64,000 bases of DNA from Marinobacter manganoxydans MnI7-9 (lineage in GTDB: Bacteria > Pseudomonadota > Gammaproteobacteria > Pseudomonadales > Oleiphilaceae): NCBI RefSeq assembly GCF_000235625.1, contig NZ_AGTR01000080.1, positions 1-64,000 of the forward strand. Reading direction: 5' to 3'. This document shows positions 26,479 to 35,377 of this stretch, in pieces. The position numbers were made by a program, and so were the translations under genes. The notes under the pieces are model-generated. The model did no database searches, was not told the origin of the DNA, and saw only the letters and a list, made by a program, of their open reading frames with translations. Every line of letters begins with the position of its first letter. Positions within the stretch are counted from its first letter, which is position 1.

Positions 26479-27138
26479 ATGGATTTTCAGGTGCCGAACA
26501 CACTGGCCGAGCAGATTGCCAATTACCTTGCAGAACGGATCATGACCGGGCAGATTCGTCCGGGTGAGCGGATTCAGGAGGCCACGCTCGCCGGTAAACT
26601 GAAGGTGAGCCGGGCATCGGTGAAGGAAGCCCTGTACACCCTGGAGCGCTGGCATCTGGTGGAGATCACGCCCCGTAAGGGCGCTTCGGCAACCCGGCTG
26701 GATGCGGCCCATGCTTCGGAGCTCTACGATGTTTATATGCACTTGCTGATGATGATGGCGGTGCGTTTGTGCGAGCGCTGGCAGGAACGCGACAAGCCTC
26801 TGGTGCTTGGGGCGGTGAGCAAGGTTGTTGACAAGATAAACGACGGATCTGCCGACATCTCCGGGGTGGTTGAGGCGAGTTTTGATGTGATGGATGCCTG
26901 TTGTGAGGTGGTGGGGAATCCGTATCTCACGGAGGCACTGTCGAATTTCAAGCCGGCGGTCAGTCGGGCCTATTATCTGAGTGCCGATCGGTATCGTCGA
27001 GGTTTGACGCAGACCAGTGAGTTTTTTGCCAATCTGCCGCAGGCGGTGCTGGCGCGGGATTCGGTTAAGGCGCAGGCGTTGATTCGGGAGTTTGCGGAGC
27101 ACCAGAAGTCTCTCATTCACCAGGCTCTGACTTCTTAA
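26479..27138 (+). CDS. GntR-family (FCD) regulator divergent from alkB
   Basis: 219 residues from MDFQVPNTLAEQIANYLAER at 26479. The open frame extends 87 codons further up through the intergenic region, which is unlikely to be translated, while CAGAGAG precedes the chosen ATG. The winged helix-turn-helix spans about residues 8-70 (PGERIQEATLAGKLKVSRASVKEALYTLERW), and an FCD-type helical domain follows, with no clear metal-histidine set, so it may bind a lipid-like ligand. Divergent orientation to alkB suggests it controls alkane oxidation. This is inference from position. Confidence 0.88.
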   Translation: MDFQVPNTLAEQIANYLAERIMTGQIRPGERIQEATLAGKLKVSRASVKEALYTLERWHLVEITPRKGASATRLDAAHASELYDVYMHLLMMMAVRLCERWQERDKPLVLGAVSKVVDKINDGSADISGVVEASFDVMDACCEVVGNPYLTEALSNFKPAVSRAYYLSADRYRRGLTQTSEFFANLPQAVLARDSVKAQALIREFAEHQKSLIHQALTS

Positions 27139-27235
27139 CCTCGACCCTGGAATCCATGGGGTTCGCCGCCAGCGACACTGGACACCCACCACACCCTACG
27201 CTGTAAACTGCCCGTCTCACTCTGACGGGCAGCCC

Positions 27236-28294
27236 ATGACTGACTCCACGGACATCAACCATTCGAAGCGTGCCTCGGGAAAAAGGCTGGCGGTTTTCAG
27301 TCTGTTGTTTGTGGCGCTCACCGCTGCCGGGCTGTATGCCGTTTACCATCTGTTCGCCGAACGCACCCTTACCTTCGATACCAGGCTGATCGCTCCGGGA
27401 ACCCTGTTATCGGTGGCTGGCCTTCTGCTGGTTTATTTCATCTCGGATGGCCTTCGGCTCTATTTTACCCTGAGAGCCCTGGGGCACCGGCTTCCCCTGC
27501 CGGCCATGGTGCGGCTGGTGTTTATCAATCTGTTCTTTTCCAACATCACGCCGATGGCCACCGGGGGCGGTTTCGCCCAGATCTGGTTTCTGAGCCACCA
27601 TGGCGTTCCGATTGGGCGTGCGACGGCTGCGACCACGATCCGGACGATCCTGGCGGTGCTGTTCATATTTTCGCTGACGCCGGTATTCCTGCTCACGCTC
27701 AAACCCCTGGACGGCAATTCCATCACTGGCGATATCGGCACCGCTCTGGCAGTTCTGATTGTGTTGTACCTCGGCTTTTTCCTGGTTCTGCTGCTCCGGA
27801 CCCGCTGGCTGATCGGCCCCCTGGCCCGGCTGCTGAGGGCCGCGCGTCGGCTCCATCTGATCAGTGAACCCCGCCATCGGCGCTGGCAGTTCAAGGCACG
27901 CCGGGAAATGCTGCGGCTGTCACGGAGCTTTGGTGATTACCTGCGTGGTGCTCCGGTGTTCGTCTGGCTGTCCATCCTGTTCACCGCCGTGTTTCTGCTT
28001 AGCCTGTTCAGCTTCCCGGCGCTGCTGATGCACAGCCTGGACTACAGTGTTGATTATGTGATGTCCGTGGGCCTGCTGGTTGTGACCACCTTCGTGATGT
28101 ACTTCTCGCCCACGCCGGGCGCCTCAGGCATCTCGGAGGGTGTTTTCGGGAGCTTCTTCCGGGATATCCTCTCGGGAAACCACCTGATTCTGGTCATCGT
28201 CTGCTGGCGTCTGCTGACCATCTATCTGGGCATGATTATCGGGCTGGTGGTGCTACAGAAGGAACTTGTTGCCAATCGCAGGAGAGCCGGATGA
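27236..28294 (+). CDS. Lysylphosphatidylglycerol-synthase-type integral membrane protein (YbhN/UPF0104 family)
   Basis: 352 residues with about eight hydrophobic segments. The family motif region FINLFFSNITPMATGGGFAQIWFLSHHGV and the C-terminal YFSPTPGASGISEGVFGSFF are those of the flippase-like domain found in MprF and in stand-alone AglD/YbhN proteins. These proteins are thought to move lipids or lipid-linked sugars across the inner membrane. The stop overlaps the start of a glycosyltransferase gene (ATGA), which supports a joint role in building a glycolipid or envelope polysaccharide. Confidence 0.85.
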   Translation: MTDSTDINHSKRASGKRLAVFSLLFVALTAAGLYAVYHLFAERTLTFDTRLIAPGTLLSVAGLLLVYFISDGLRLYFTLRALGHRLPLPAMVRLVFINLFFSNITPMATGGGFAQIWFLSHHGVPIGRATAATTIRTILAVLFIFSLTPVFLLTLKPLDGNSITGDIGTALAVLIVLYLGFFLVLLLRTRWLIGPLARLLRAARRLHLISEPRHRRWQFKARREMLRLSRSFGDYLRGAPVFVWLSILFTAVFLLSLFSFPALLMHSLDYSVDYVMSVGLLVVTTFVMYFSPTPGASGISEGVFGSFFRDILSGNHLILVIVCWRLLTIYLGMIIGLVVLQKELVANRRRAG

Positions 28295-30534
28295 TCTTCC
28301 GAAACCCACTCAAGCTGCTGTTTTACCTCTGTCTTCTGGTGGTGTTTCTGCTGGTTGGCTACAAAACCTACCTGAATCTGTTCACGGAGGATTTCGAGGG
28401 GGTTCATACCGAGCAGGTAGAACGGATTTATCAGGCACTTGAACCCGGCGAGCCCTTCAGTTTCGCGGTGGTGGGCAATATCAATAATTCGGTGGGCATC
28501 TTCGAGGACCGCATCATCCCGGAGCTGAATCGATCCGGGCTGGATTTTCTGGTTTCGGCGGGGAACGCTGTCAGTGGTGGCGGCGAAGACAAGTACCGGG
28601 CACTCTACGGCACTCTGAGCCACCTGGAGATCCCCTATCTGCTGACCTTCGGTGCCCACGAGTACGAGGACTTTGGCAGTTTCCGTTTCTACGATCACTT
28701 CGGCCCGCACTTCTTCAGTATCGAAGCGGGCAATAGCCGGCTGATTTTTCTGGACAGCACCGGTAAAACTCCCTGGCGCTGGCAGATCCGCTGGCTGAAG
28801 GATTTGCTGGCCCAGGACACGTCGAAGGCGAGGATCTTGTTCATCGGGCACCCTCCCCTTCATCCGGACGAGAATGCCCCGTTCGACCAGAAGGATGATT
28901 ACCTGGCGCCGCCCGAGTTCCGGGACGCCCTTCTACAGGCCATCGAGGAGCATGACGTTGACCGGGTATTTTCAGCCAACCTCTCGCTCTATTCGGAAAA
29001 GACGGTAGAAGACACCACCTTCGTTACCACGGGTGGCGCCGGTGGCCTGGTTATGAACAACGACACCAGTTTCTATCACTACGTGCAGGTGAATGTAGAC
29101 TCAGATGGCGAGGTAACACACCGTCTGCAGCGACTGGAAGTGGGCCAGCACCCGGTTCTGAAGCGGCTGGAAAGTCTCTGGTTCTTTATCTACTCCCTGT
29201 TCTACACCGGTTACCTCAACTTTATTCTGATCGTCGCCGTGTTTGCGGCCATTGCGATCAAGCTGTACGGCGCCATTTTCATCGGCAAGGATTATTACCC
29301 GGACTACGACCTGGACCCCTCGCCCTGGCTGGACAAACCGATGCGGGTGGCCATGTTTACCAACAACTACCTGCCCTTCATCGGCGGGGTACCCATTTCC
29401 ATTGAACGCCTGCGCCGGGGCCTGGAAGCGCTTGGCGATAAACTGCTGGTCGTGGCGCCCCGCTACAAGGGGCAGCCGGAAACCGAATCCCACGTTTTGC
29501 GAGTGCCCTCGCTACTGGCCATGGGCGAGAAGCGGGAATTCCGGCTGGCCAATATTTTCCTCGGGCGGATTCGCAAACGGGTTCGGGCGTTCAAGCCGGA
29601 TATCATCCATCTGCACCATCCGTTCTGGCTGGGGTCGCTGGGCCTGTTCGTGGCTCGCACCCTGAATATCCCGGCCATATACACCTACCATACCCGCCTG
29701 GAGCATTACGCCCACTTCGTGCCGCTACCCGGCATGCTGTTCCGGAACCTGATTTCGCACGCGCTGATCAAACGCTTTGCCAACAAGTGCGACGGTGTGA
29801 TCGTGCCTACCTACTCCACGGAGGAATATCTGCGGATGATCGGGGTTAAAACACCGACCTTCGTGCAGCCTACCGGCATTGAATATCACAAGTTCCAGGA
29901 GGTTCAGGAAAAGGACGTCGAGCAACTCCGGGAGAAGCTGAAGCTCAGGAATGAGAAAGTGTTTGTCAGTGTTTCCCGGCTCTCGAACGAGAAAAACATC
30001 GACTTCATGATTGAGGCCATTGATGCCCTGCGGCGGGAAACCCATGTGCCCTTCCGGTTCCTGATGATCGGCGATGGCCACCAAAAGGACCGCTTGCAGA
30101 AGAAGATCGAAGACCTGGGACTTCAACAACACTTCACCCTTGTTGGTGCCGTGCCGCCGGACGAAATGGCCACCTGGTACCGACTGGGGGATGCCTTCCT
30201 GTTCGCCTCCATCTCCGAAACCCAGGGCATGGTAATTCTGGAGGCGATGGCTGCCGGTTTGCCGGTCGTAGCGGTTCGCTCCAGTGGCATTGAAGACGTT
30301 GTCCGACACGGGTTCAACGGCTTCAAGACGCCGGAAAAACAGGACCAGTGGCGGGCGCAAGTCAAAAAGCTACTGGAAGACGACGATCTGCGTGAAAAAC
30401 TCTCCGAACAGGCCCTGGAATTTGCCAGGGACTACTCAGTGGAGCAGTTCGCCCAAGACGTCCGCACCATCTACGCCACCACACTCGCCATGGCCGCGAA
30501 GAAACGAAAAGGCTCGATAATCCATCCTGAATAG
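28291..30534 (+). CDS. Membrane-anchored fusion of a degenerate calcineurin-type phosphoesterase and a GT4 glycosyltransferase
   Basis: 747 residues. Residues 8-27 form a membrane anchor. Residues 56-285 align by pattern with metallophosphoesterases, but the motifs have lost most ligands: VVGNINN where GDxH is expected, SAGNAV for GDxx, GAHEYE for GNHE, while FIGHPPLH keeps a histidine. A second membrane segment is at about 308-330. Residues 351-735 are a GT-B glycosyltransferase of family GT4: TNNYLPFIGGVPISIERL at the acceptor side, VSRLSNEKNIDFMIEA and SISETQGMVILEAMAAGLPVVA with the EX7E nucleotide-sugar site. Topology would place the phosphoesterase-like domain in the periplasm and the transferase in the cytoplasm. 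Coupled with the flippase-like gene, so probably glycolipid synthesis. Confidence 0.88.
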   Translation: MIFRNPLKLLFYLCLLVVFLLVGYKTYLNLFTEDFEGVHTEQVERIYQALEPGEPFSFAVVGNINNSVGIFEDRIIPELNRSGLDFLVSAGNAVSGGGEDKYRALYGTLSHLEIPYLLTFGAHEYEDFGSFRFYDHFGPHFFSIEAGNSRLIFLDSTGKTPWRWQIRWLKDLLAQDTSKARILFIGHPPLHPDENAPFDQKDDYLAPPEFRDALLQAIEEHDVDRVFSANLSLYSEKTVEDTTFVTTGGAGGLVMNNDTSFYHYVQVNVDSDGEVTHRLQRLEVGQHPVLKRLESLWFFIYSLFYTGYLNFILIVAVFAAIAIKLYGAIFIGKDYYPDYDLDPSPWLDKPMRVAMFTNNYLPFIGGVPISIERLRRGLEALGDKLLVVAPRYKGQPETESHVLRVPSLLAMGEKREFRLANIFLGRIRKRVRAFKPDIIHLHHPFWLGSLGLFVARTLNIPAIYTYHTRLEHYAHFVPLPGMLFRNLISHALIKRFANKCDGVIVPTYSTEEYLRMIGVKTPTFVQPTGIEYHKFQEVQEKDVEQLREKLKLRNEKVFVSVSRLSNEKNIDFMIEAIDALRRETHVPFRFLMIGDGHQKDRLQKKIEDLGLQQHFTLVGAVPPDEMATWYRLGDAFLFASISETQGMVILEAMAAGLPVVAVRSSGIEDVVRHGFNGFKTPEKQDQWRAQVKKLLEDDDLREKLSEQALEFARDYSVEQFAQDVRTIYATTLAMAAKKRKGSIIHPE

Positions 30535-30637
30535 GTGGGGTTACAGTTTTCCGCAGCGGCCTGATCGGGCTAGACTGAATTCACGTATTACAAAGACAGT
30601 TTTAGCTATCAGACCTGGTTAATTATCGGAGACTAAC

Positions 30638-31585
30638 GTGAGCGGCATCCCCGTCGGAATCAGCACCTGCCTGCTGGGCAAGGAAGTTCGCCATGATGGC
30701 GGCCATAAACATTCCCGCTACTGCACCCAGGTGCTCTCGAAACACTTTGATTTCCGCTCCATCTGCCCGGAGCTGGAAGCGGGCCTGGGCGTTCCGCGCC
30801 CGGCGATCCACCTGCGCGAATACAGTGATGGCCTGCGCCTGATCGAGACCAAGGGCGCGGCGGACCATACCGACGCCATGCAGGGCTTTATCGAACAGGT
30901 GATGCCGACCCTGGCAGACCTTCGTGGTTACATCCTGATGGCCAAGTCCCCGAGCTGTGGCATGGAGCGGATCAAGGTACATAACGAGGATGGCAATGTA
31001 ACCCGCCGGGATGGCCGGGGCATGTTTGCCGAGGCGCTGCTGAAGGCCTACCCTCTGATGCCGGTGGAAGAGGAAGGCCGACTGAACGACAACATGATCC
31101 GGGAGAATTTCGTTGAAAGAGTTTTCGCCTACGACGACTGGATGCAGAACGTGGCCGGAGACAAGCTCTCGGCCAGGGCGCTGATTGAATTCCATACCCG
31201 CCACAAATTCCAGCTTCTGGCTCACTCCGAAAAGATCTACCGCCAGCTTGGTCCGATGCTTGGAGACCTGAAGTCCGAGCCGTTGGAAGACATTGCCGAA
31301 CGCTATATCCACCAGTTCATGGAGGCCATGAGCAAGAAGGTAAGCCGGGGTTCACACATGAACGCCATGCAGCATCTGATGGGCTACCTCAGGGATTCCA
31401 TGGGCGATGAAGACCGCAAGGTGTTGATGGAGCAGATGGAGGCCTACCATCGTGGCGAGGTACCGCTGGTGGTTCCCATGACGCTGCTGCGTATGGCCCA
31501 AAGAAGGGAGCCGGTGGATTACCTGCATGCCCAGCAGTATTTGACGCCCTACCCAGATGAGCTGGGGCTGCGTAACAACGTCTGA
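30638..31585 (+). CDS. DUF523 (TudS-like) and DUF1722 (YbgA) domain protein
   Basis: 315 residues from the GTG at 30638. Residues 1-160 are DUF523 with three conserved cysteines, Cys11 (STCLLG), Cys43 (SICPE) and Cys107 (SPSCGM), the set that holds the [4Fe-4S] cluster in the thiouracil desulfidase TudS. Residues 180-310 are the helical DUF1722/YbgA domain (RALIEFHTRHKFQLLAHS, SRGSHMNAMQHLMGY). The fused form is widespread, and its substrate is not established. Removal of sulfur from thiolated nucleobases is the best guess from the N-terminal domain. A perfect palindrome follows the stop. Confidence 0.88.
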   Translation: MSGIPVGISTCLLGKEVRHDGGHKHSRYCTQVLSKHFDFRSICPELEAGLGVPRPAIHLREYSDGLRLIETKGAADHTDAMQGFIEQVMPTLADLRGYILMAKSPSCGMERIKVHNEDGNVTRRDGRGMFAEALLKAYPLMPVEEEGRLNDNMIRENFVERVFAYDDWMQNVAGDKLSARALIEFHTRHKFQLLAHSEKIYRQLGPMLGDLKSEPLEDIAERYIHQFMEAMSKKVSRGSHMNAMQHLMGYLRDSMGDEDRKVLMEQMEAYHRGEVPLVVPMTLLRMAQRREPVDYLHAQQYLTPYPDELGLRNNV

Positions 31586-31595
31586 AGATAAAGTT

Positions 31596-31624
31596 GGGGT
31601 CAGATGAAATTTTCATCTGACCCC
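31596..31624. repeat. Perfect palindrome between convergent genes, terminator-like repeat
   Basis: GGGGTCAGATGAAA and its exact complement TTTCATCTGACCCC face each other around one base. It probably terminates both convergent genes. The sequence is strikingly like the metF terminator at 53600-53627 (GGGGCAGATGAA...TTCATCTGCCCC), so it may belong to a dispersed palindromic family. Confidence 0.75.
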
Positions 31625-31636
31625 GAATTCACGCAG

Positions 31637-32368
31637 TTAGAAACCGTAGAGCAGCGAGAGTGACGTTTCGGTGTCGGTGTTTTCGGAGCCGGCCGGAGCG
31701 TCAGACACGTGCTTGACCCGGAAAGCAGCCTTCATGGAGAGATTCCCCACCACGTTCGCCTGCAGCGATGTTTCCGATTCGGTCACCGTGTTGTTTTCGT
31801 CCAGGCCAACTTCGGTACTGAGCTTCTGACGGAACAGGGAATTTTCCGAAAGGGCGTAATCAAACTGGCCAGCAAGGCGGGCGATGGCCTCTTCCTCGGT
31901 ATCCTCGCCTTCCGCATTCACCATATCCAGCTTGTTGTAGCGGTAACCGGCGCCTACTGAGAGGTCCAGAAACGAGCGATCTCCGGAGTTCCAGACCCGG
32001 TTGCCGTAACCCGTGGTTACGGTTGATTCGAAGTCGTAGCCGGAGAAGCGATCGTCTTCATAGGAGCCACGGAGAAACCAGTACCGGTTCTCGGCGAACT
32101 TGTAGTCGGTCTCCAGGGCGGCCTGATATTTCTCGGCAGTGGTTTCGTCTTCAGTCTCGGAATAGTTGGTGCGGAATTCGCCGGTGTTACGCCAGGTTTC
32201 GACTTCATGGACCAACCCCAGGCGACCCTTGATGTTGGTCTCTTCGGTAGTGCCCGAGGTGATCAACACACCCAGCTCGGTTTCGCCCTTCCAGTTGTCT
32301 GCCTCCTGCGCACTGGCAAAGGGCGCGATTGCAACTGCGGTAATGGCTACAGCCTGTCGTAAATCCAT
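31637..32368 (-). CDS. DUF481 outer-membrane beta-barrel protein (YdiY-like)
   Basis: 243 residues. A short signal peptide ends at AIAPFASAQ, followed by WKGETELGVLITSGTTEETNIKGRLGLVHEVETWRNTGEF, the DUF481 start. The remainder is alternating polar/hydrophobic strands rich in Tyr, Asp and Glu, ending in LLYGF with the terminal Phe expected for BAM-inserted barrels. Members are called salt-induced outer-membrane proteins, and their function is unknown. AAGGAGA precedes the ATG. It stands alone. Confidence 0.9.
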   Translation of the reverse strand: MDLRQAVAITAVAIAPFASAQEADNWKGETELGVLITSGTTEETNIKGRLGLVHEVETWRNTGEFRTNYSETEDETTAEKYQAALETDYKFAENRYWFLRGSYEDDRFSGYDFESTVTTGYGNRVWNSGDRSFLDLSVGAGYRYNKLDMVNAEGEDTEEEAIARLAGQFDYALSENSLFRQKLSTEVGLDENNTVTESETSLQANVVGNLSMKAAFRVKHVSDAPAGSENTDTETSLSLLYGF

Positions 32369-32389
32369 GAAGTCTCCTTTGGGGGTTGG

Positions 32390-33409
32390 TCAGGCGCCCT
32401 CGGTGCTCCTCGCCCTCTCGCCATCGAGGCTTTTCCGGGCCTGACGTTCTCTTTCAGCCTTTTTCCGGGCCTTGCGCTCGGCAATGATGCGCGCGGCTTC
32501 ACCACCAACGTGGGCTTCGCCCCGCTCCTCTGCCAGACGCATCTGGCGTTCACGCTCGGCAAACCGGGCTTTCTGCTCTTCGGTCAGCGATTCGATGCAC
32601 TGATGGCAGCTCACACCCTGTTCATATTCGGGGCGCTGCTTGTCTTCTTCGGTAATCGGCCTGCGGCAGGCATGGCACTGGTCGTAATCGCCACGCTCCA
32701 GCCGGTGGTTAACCGTTACCCGGTCATCAAAAACAAAGCACTCTCCGTGCCACAGGCTCTGCTCTTCCGGTACCTCTTCCAGGTATTTCAGGATGCCACC
32801 CTTGAGGTGATAGACCTCCTCGAAACCCTGCTCCTTCAGATACGCGGTGGATTTCTCGCAGCGGATTCCACCGGTACAGAACATCGCCACCTTCTTGTGC
32901 TTCGAAGGATCCAGGTTCTGTTTCACGTATTCCGGGAACTCCCGGAAGGTATCCGTGGCCGGATTGACGGCATTTTCAAAGGTGCCGATTTCCACTTCGT
33001 ACTGGTTGCGGGTATCCACCAGCACCACATCCGGATCGGAAATCAGTTTGTTCCATTCTTTCGGATCCACATACGTGCCGACAATCCGCTTCGGATCAAT
33101 ACCGTCCACACCCATGGTGACGATCTCTTTCTTGAGCTTCACTTTGGTGCGTTTGAACGGCTGGATGTCCACAAAGGACTCTTTGTAATCAATGCCGTCG
33201 AACCGCTCGTCGCTGGCGATCCAGGCTTTCACGGCATCAATGCCTTCGCGGCTGCCGGCAATGGTACCGTTGATGCCTTCGCGCGCCAGCAGCAAAGTGC
33301 CATGCACGTCTTTATCAAGCATCAGATCCAGCAGCGGCTGGCGGAGGGATTTGTAATCGTTCAGGACTGCGAACTTGTACAGTGCGCAGACAACAACATT
33401 GTTGCTCAT
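32390..33409 (-). CDS. trhO: tRNA uridine(34) hydroxylase TrhO (rhodanese-type)
   Basis: 339 residues from the ATG at 33407-33409, chosen because GGAG lies seven bases before it. An open frame reaches 33517. An N-terminal acylphosphatase-like domain ([15 protein letters not shown]) precedes a rhodanese domain with [22 protein letters not shown] and the catalytic loop [12 protein letters not shown] zinc-binding tail has CHACRRP and CHQC. TrhO hydroxylates U34 of certain tRNAs to 5-hydroxyuridine using oxygen. The very basic coiled C-terminus ([15 protein letters not shown]) is an extra tail. Confidence 0.93.
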   Translation of the reverse strand: MSNNVVVCALYKFAVLNDYKSLRQPLLDLMLDKDVHGTLLLAREGINGTIAGSREGIDAVKAWIASDERFDGIDYKESFVDIQPFKRTKVKLKKEIVTMGVDGIDPKRIVGTYVDPKEWNKLISDPDVVLVDTRNQYEVEIGTFENAVNPATDTFREFPEYVKQNLDPSKHKKVAMFCTGGIRCEKSTAYLKEQGFEEVYHLKGGILKYLEEVPEEQSLWHGECFVFDDRVTVNHRLERGDYDQCHACRRPITEEDKQRPEYEQGVSCHQCIESLTEEQKARFAERERQMRLAEERGEAHVGGEAARIIAERKARKKAERERQARKSLDGERARSTEGA

Positions 33410-33544
33410 CATGTTCTCCTGCGGGCCGGACCGTAAATCCGGAGCATGGTTTAGAGGTTCATCTGAGGCGGGAGCCTGAGAGGGCGCAAATTTTAACCAA
33501 CTCAGGCTCACGATCAAGTGCGGGGTTACCCGGGGTTCAACAGG

Positions 33545-34276
33545 TCACTCCGCCCCGTTGGCCAGTTCGCGCTCAACGACGGCGGAAAGTTGGCCCCAGC
33601 CGGGACGGGTCAGGCGGATGTTATCCACCAGAACCGTCGGCGTACTGGTTACCCGAAGCTGCATGGCCACTTGGCGGCTCTGCTCGACAGCTTCCCGGTG
33701 CAACTCGGTGGTCATGCACCGGCGGAAGCGCCGCTCTTCAAGGCCCAGAGCACCGGCGTAGCGGGTAAAGGTGGCAACCGGATCGTTCGAGCCGCTCCAC
33801 TCGGTCTGGGAATCGTACAGGCGTTCGTGCATGGCCCAGTAGGCGTCCTGATCCCCGGCACAGCGTGCTGCCTGGGCGGCTGGCATGGCGTTCTGATGCT
33901 GCTGTAATGGCAGATCAAAGTAGACAAAGCGAACCTTGCCCTCAGCCACATACTCTTCCTTCAACTGCTTGCTGGCAGAGGCAAAGTTGCCGCAGGCGGG
34001 GCATTGATAGTCGGCAAACTCACGCACCACGACCGGTGCGTCGTCGGGACCCACGGAGACACCGAACTGGTCCAACTGGGCGGGGAAGTCCTCGGCATTC
34101 GGAGCGGCCACAGGCAGCCCGTCAGACGTTGGTTTTGGTGGAGCGGTCAGGAAAAATACGCCAAGAAGCACTGCCGCAAGCGCAAGCAGTCCGATACCCG
34201 CATACAAAAGCTTGTTTGATTTTCCTTTTTGGGGCGGCGGCGCACCGGTTTCCTTGCGACGTTTTGCTTCACCCAT
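33545..34276 (-). CDS. Membrane-anchored DsbA-family thioredoxin-fold protein
   Basis: 243 residues. A short basic cytoplasmic start (MGEAKRRKETG) is followed by a membrane segment at about 23-45 and a periplasmic domain. CPAC at residues 92-95 in FADYQCPACGNFA is the redox pair, and the cis-Pro is in RVTSTPTVLVDN. This is the DSBA/Thioredoxin_4 type resembling BdbD and ScsC-like disulfide proteins. It likely oxidises or isomerises periplasmic thiols. The MGEAKRRKE start is common to many such proteins. Transcribed alone. Confidence 0.88.
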   Translation of the reverse strand: MGEAKRRKETGAPPPQKGKSNKLLYAGIGLLALAAVLLGVFFLTAPPKPTSDGLPVAAPNAEDFPAQLDQFGVSVGPDDAPVVVREFADYQCPACGNFASASKQLKEEYVAEGKVRFVYFDLPLQQHQNAMPAAQAARCAGDQDAYWAMHERLYDSQTEWSGSNDPVATFTRYAGALGLEERRFRRCMTTELHREAVEQSRQVAMQLRVTSTPTVLVDNIRLTRPGWGQLSAVVERELANGAE

Positions 34277-34402
34277 GGAGGGACTCCTTATTGTGTTTAT
34301 GGTTTCCGGAATTAATTAGCTCGCGACCGTTTTCAGATCGAGCGTGGCACGCTAAGATCCTTTATATTCTACAAAAGTTCCAACAAAAATTAAGGAATCC
34401 TC

Positions 34403-35377
34403 ATGCCATTGCCCGCTTCCCTGACAGACTCTCTCTCACTGCCCCTGGTGGCCGCACCCATGTTTCTGATCTCTGGGCCCGAACTGGCGCTCGCCTGCTG
34501 CAAGCAGGGCATCGTTGGCAGTTTCCCGGCTTTGAACCAACGCACCAGCGAGGGCTTTGAGGAGTGGCTCATCCAGATGAACGAAGAGCTGGCCGCTTAC
34601 CGAAGCGCCAATCCGGAAGCAAAAACGGCGCCCTACGCCGTGAACCTGATCGTGCACCGGACCAATCCGCGCTGGCAGGCAGACCTGGAACTGTGTGTTA
34701 AACACAAGGTGCCCATTATCATCACCTCCCTGGGCGCCGCCAGCCAGGTGGTGGAGGCGGTGCACAGCTACGGCGGGGTGGTGTTCCATGACGTGACCAA
34801 CCAGAAGCATGCCCGCAAGGCGGCCGAAGCCGGTGTGGACGGCATTATTGCCGTGGCAGCGGGTGCCGGTGGCCATGCGGGCACGATCAACCCGTTCGTT
34901 CTGGTGCATGAAATCCGGGAAGTCTTTGACGGCACGATTTTGCTGGCCGGGGGGCTATCCCATGGTGAGGATCTGCTGGCGGCCCAGGCCCTCGGTGCGG
35001 ACCTGGCCTACCTGGGTACCCGTTTTATAAACACGTTCGAGTCCCAGGCCGATGAGGCCTACCGGAACATGATCATTGAGGCAGTGTCTGGCGACATTAT
35101 TCATACGCCGGCGGTATCCGGTGTGCCCGCCAGTTTTATGCGCCAGAGCCTGGAAGCGGCCGGCTTCCCCATGGACGAACTGAACCAGGCCGGCGAGATC
35201 AACTACGGCGAAAAACTGAAGCCTATTGATGATGAAGCAAAGGCCTGGAAAACCGTGTGGTCCGCCGGCCAGGGGGTCAGCCAGATCCACGACGTGCTGT
35301 CCGTCTCGGAACTGGTGAGCCGTCTGACCGAGGAGTACAGAAACGCCCGGGAGCGCCTGTTATCGACAGGTTCCTAA
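34403..35377 (+). CDS. Nitronate monooxygenase family flavoprotein
   Basis: 324 residues, with AAGGA eight bases before the ATG. It is an FMN-binding TIM barrel of the 2-nitropropane dioxygenase/NMO family: [30 protein letters not shown] at the N-terminus, [36 protein letters not shown] with the flavin phosphate site, and [28 protein letters not shown]. Such enzymes oxidise alkyl nitronates, and some related members are enoyl reductases. The catalytic His is probably the one in AGAGGHAG. It converges with the chemotaxis receptor gene with a 4-base tail overlap. Confidence 0.9.
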   Translation: MPLPASLTDSLSLPLVAAPMFLISGPELALACCKQGIVGSFPALNQRTSEGFEEWLIQMNEELAAYRSANPEAKTAPYAVNLIVHRTNPRWQADLELCVKHKVPIIITSLGAASQVVEAVHSYGGVVFHDVTNQKHARKAAEAGVDGIIAVAAGAGGHAGTINPFVLVHEIREVFDGTILLAGGLSHGEDLLAAQALGADLAYLGTRFINTFESQADEAYRNMIIEAVSGDIIHTPAVSGVPASFMRQSLEAAGFPMDELNQAGEINYGEKLKPIDDEAKAWKTVWSAGQGVSQIHDVLSVSELVSRLTEEYRNARERLLSTGS

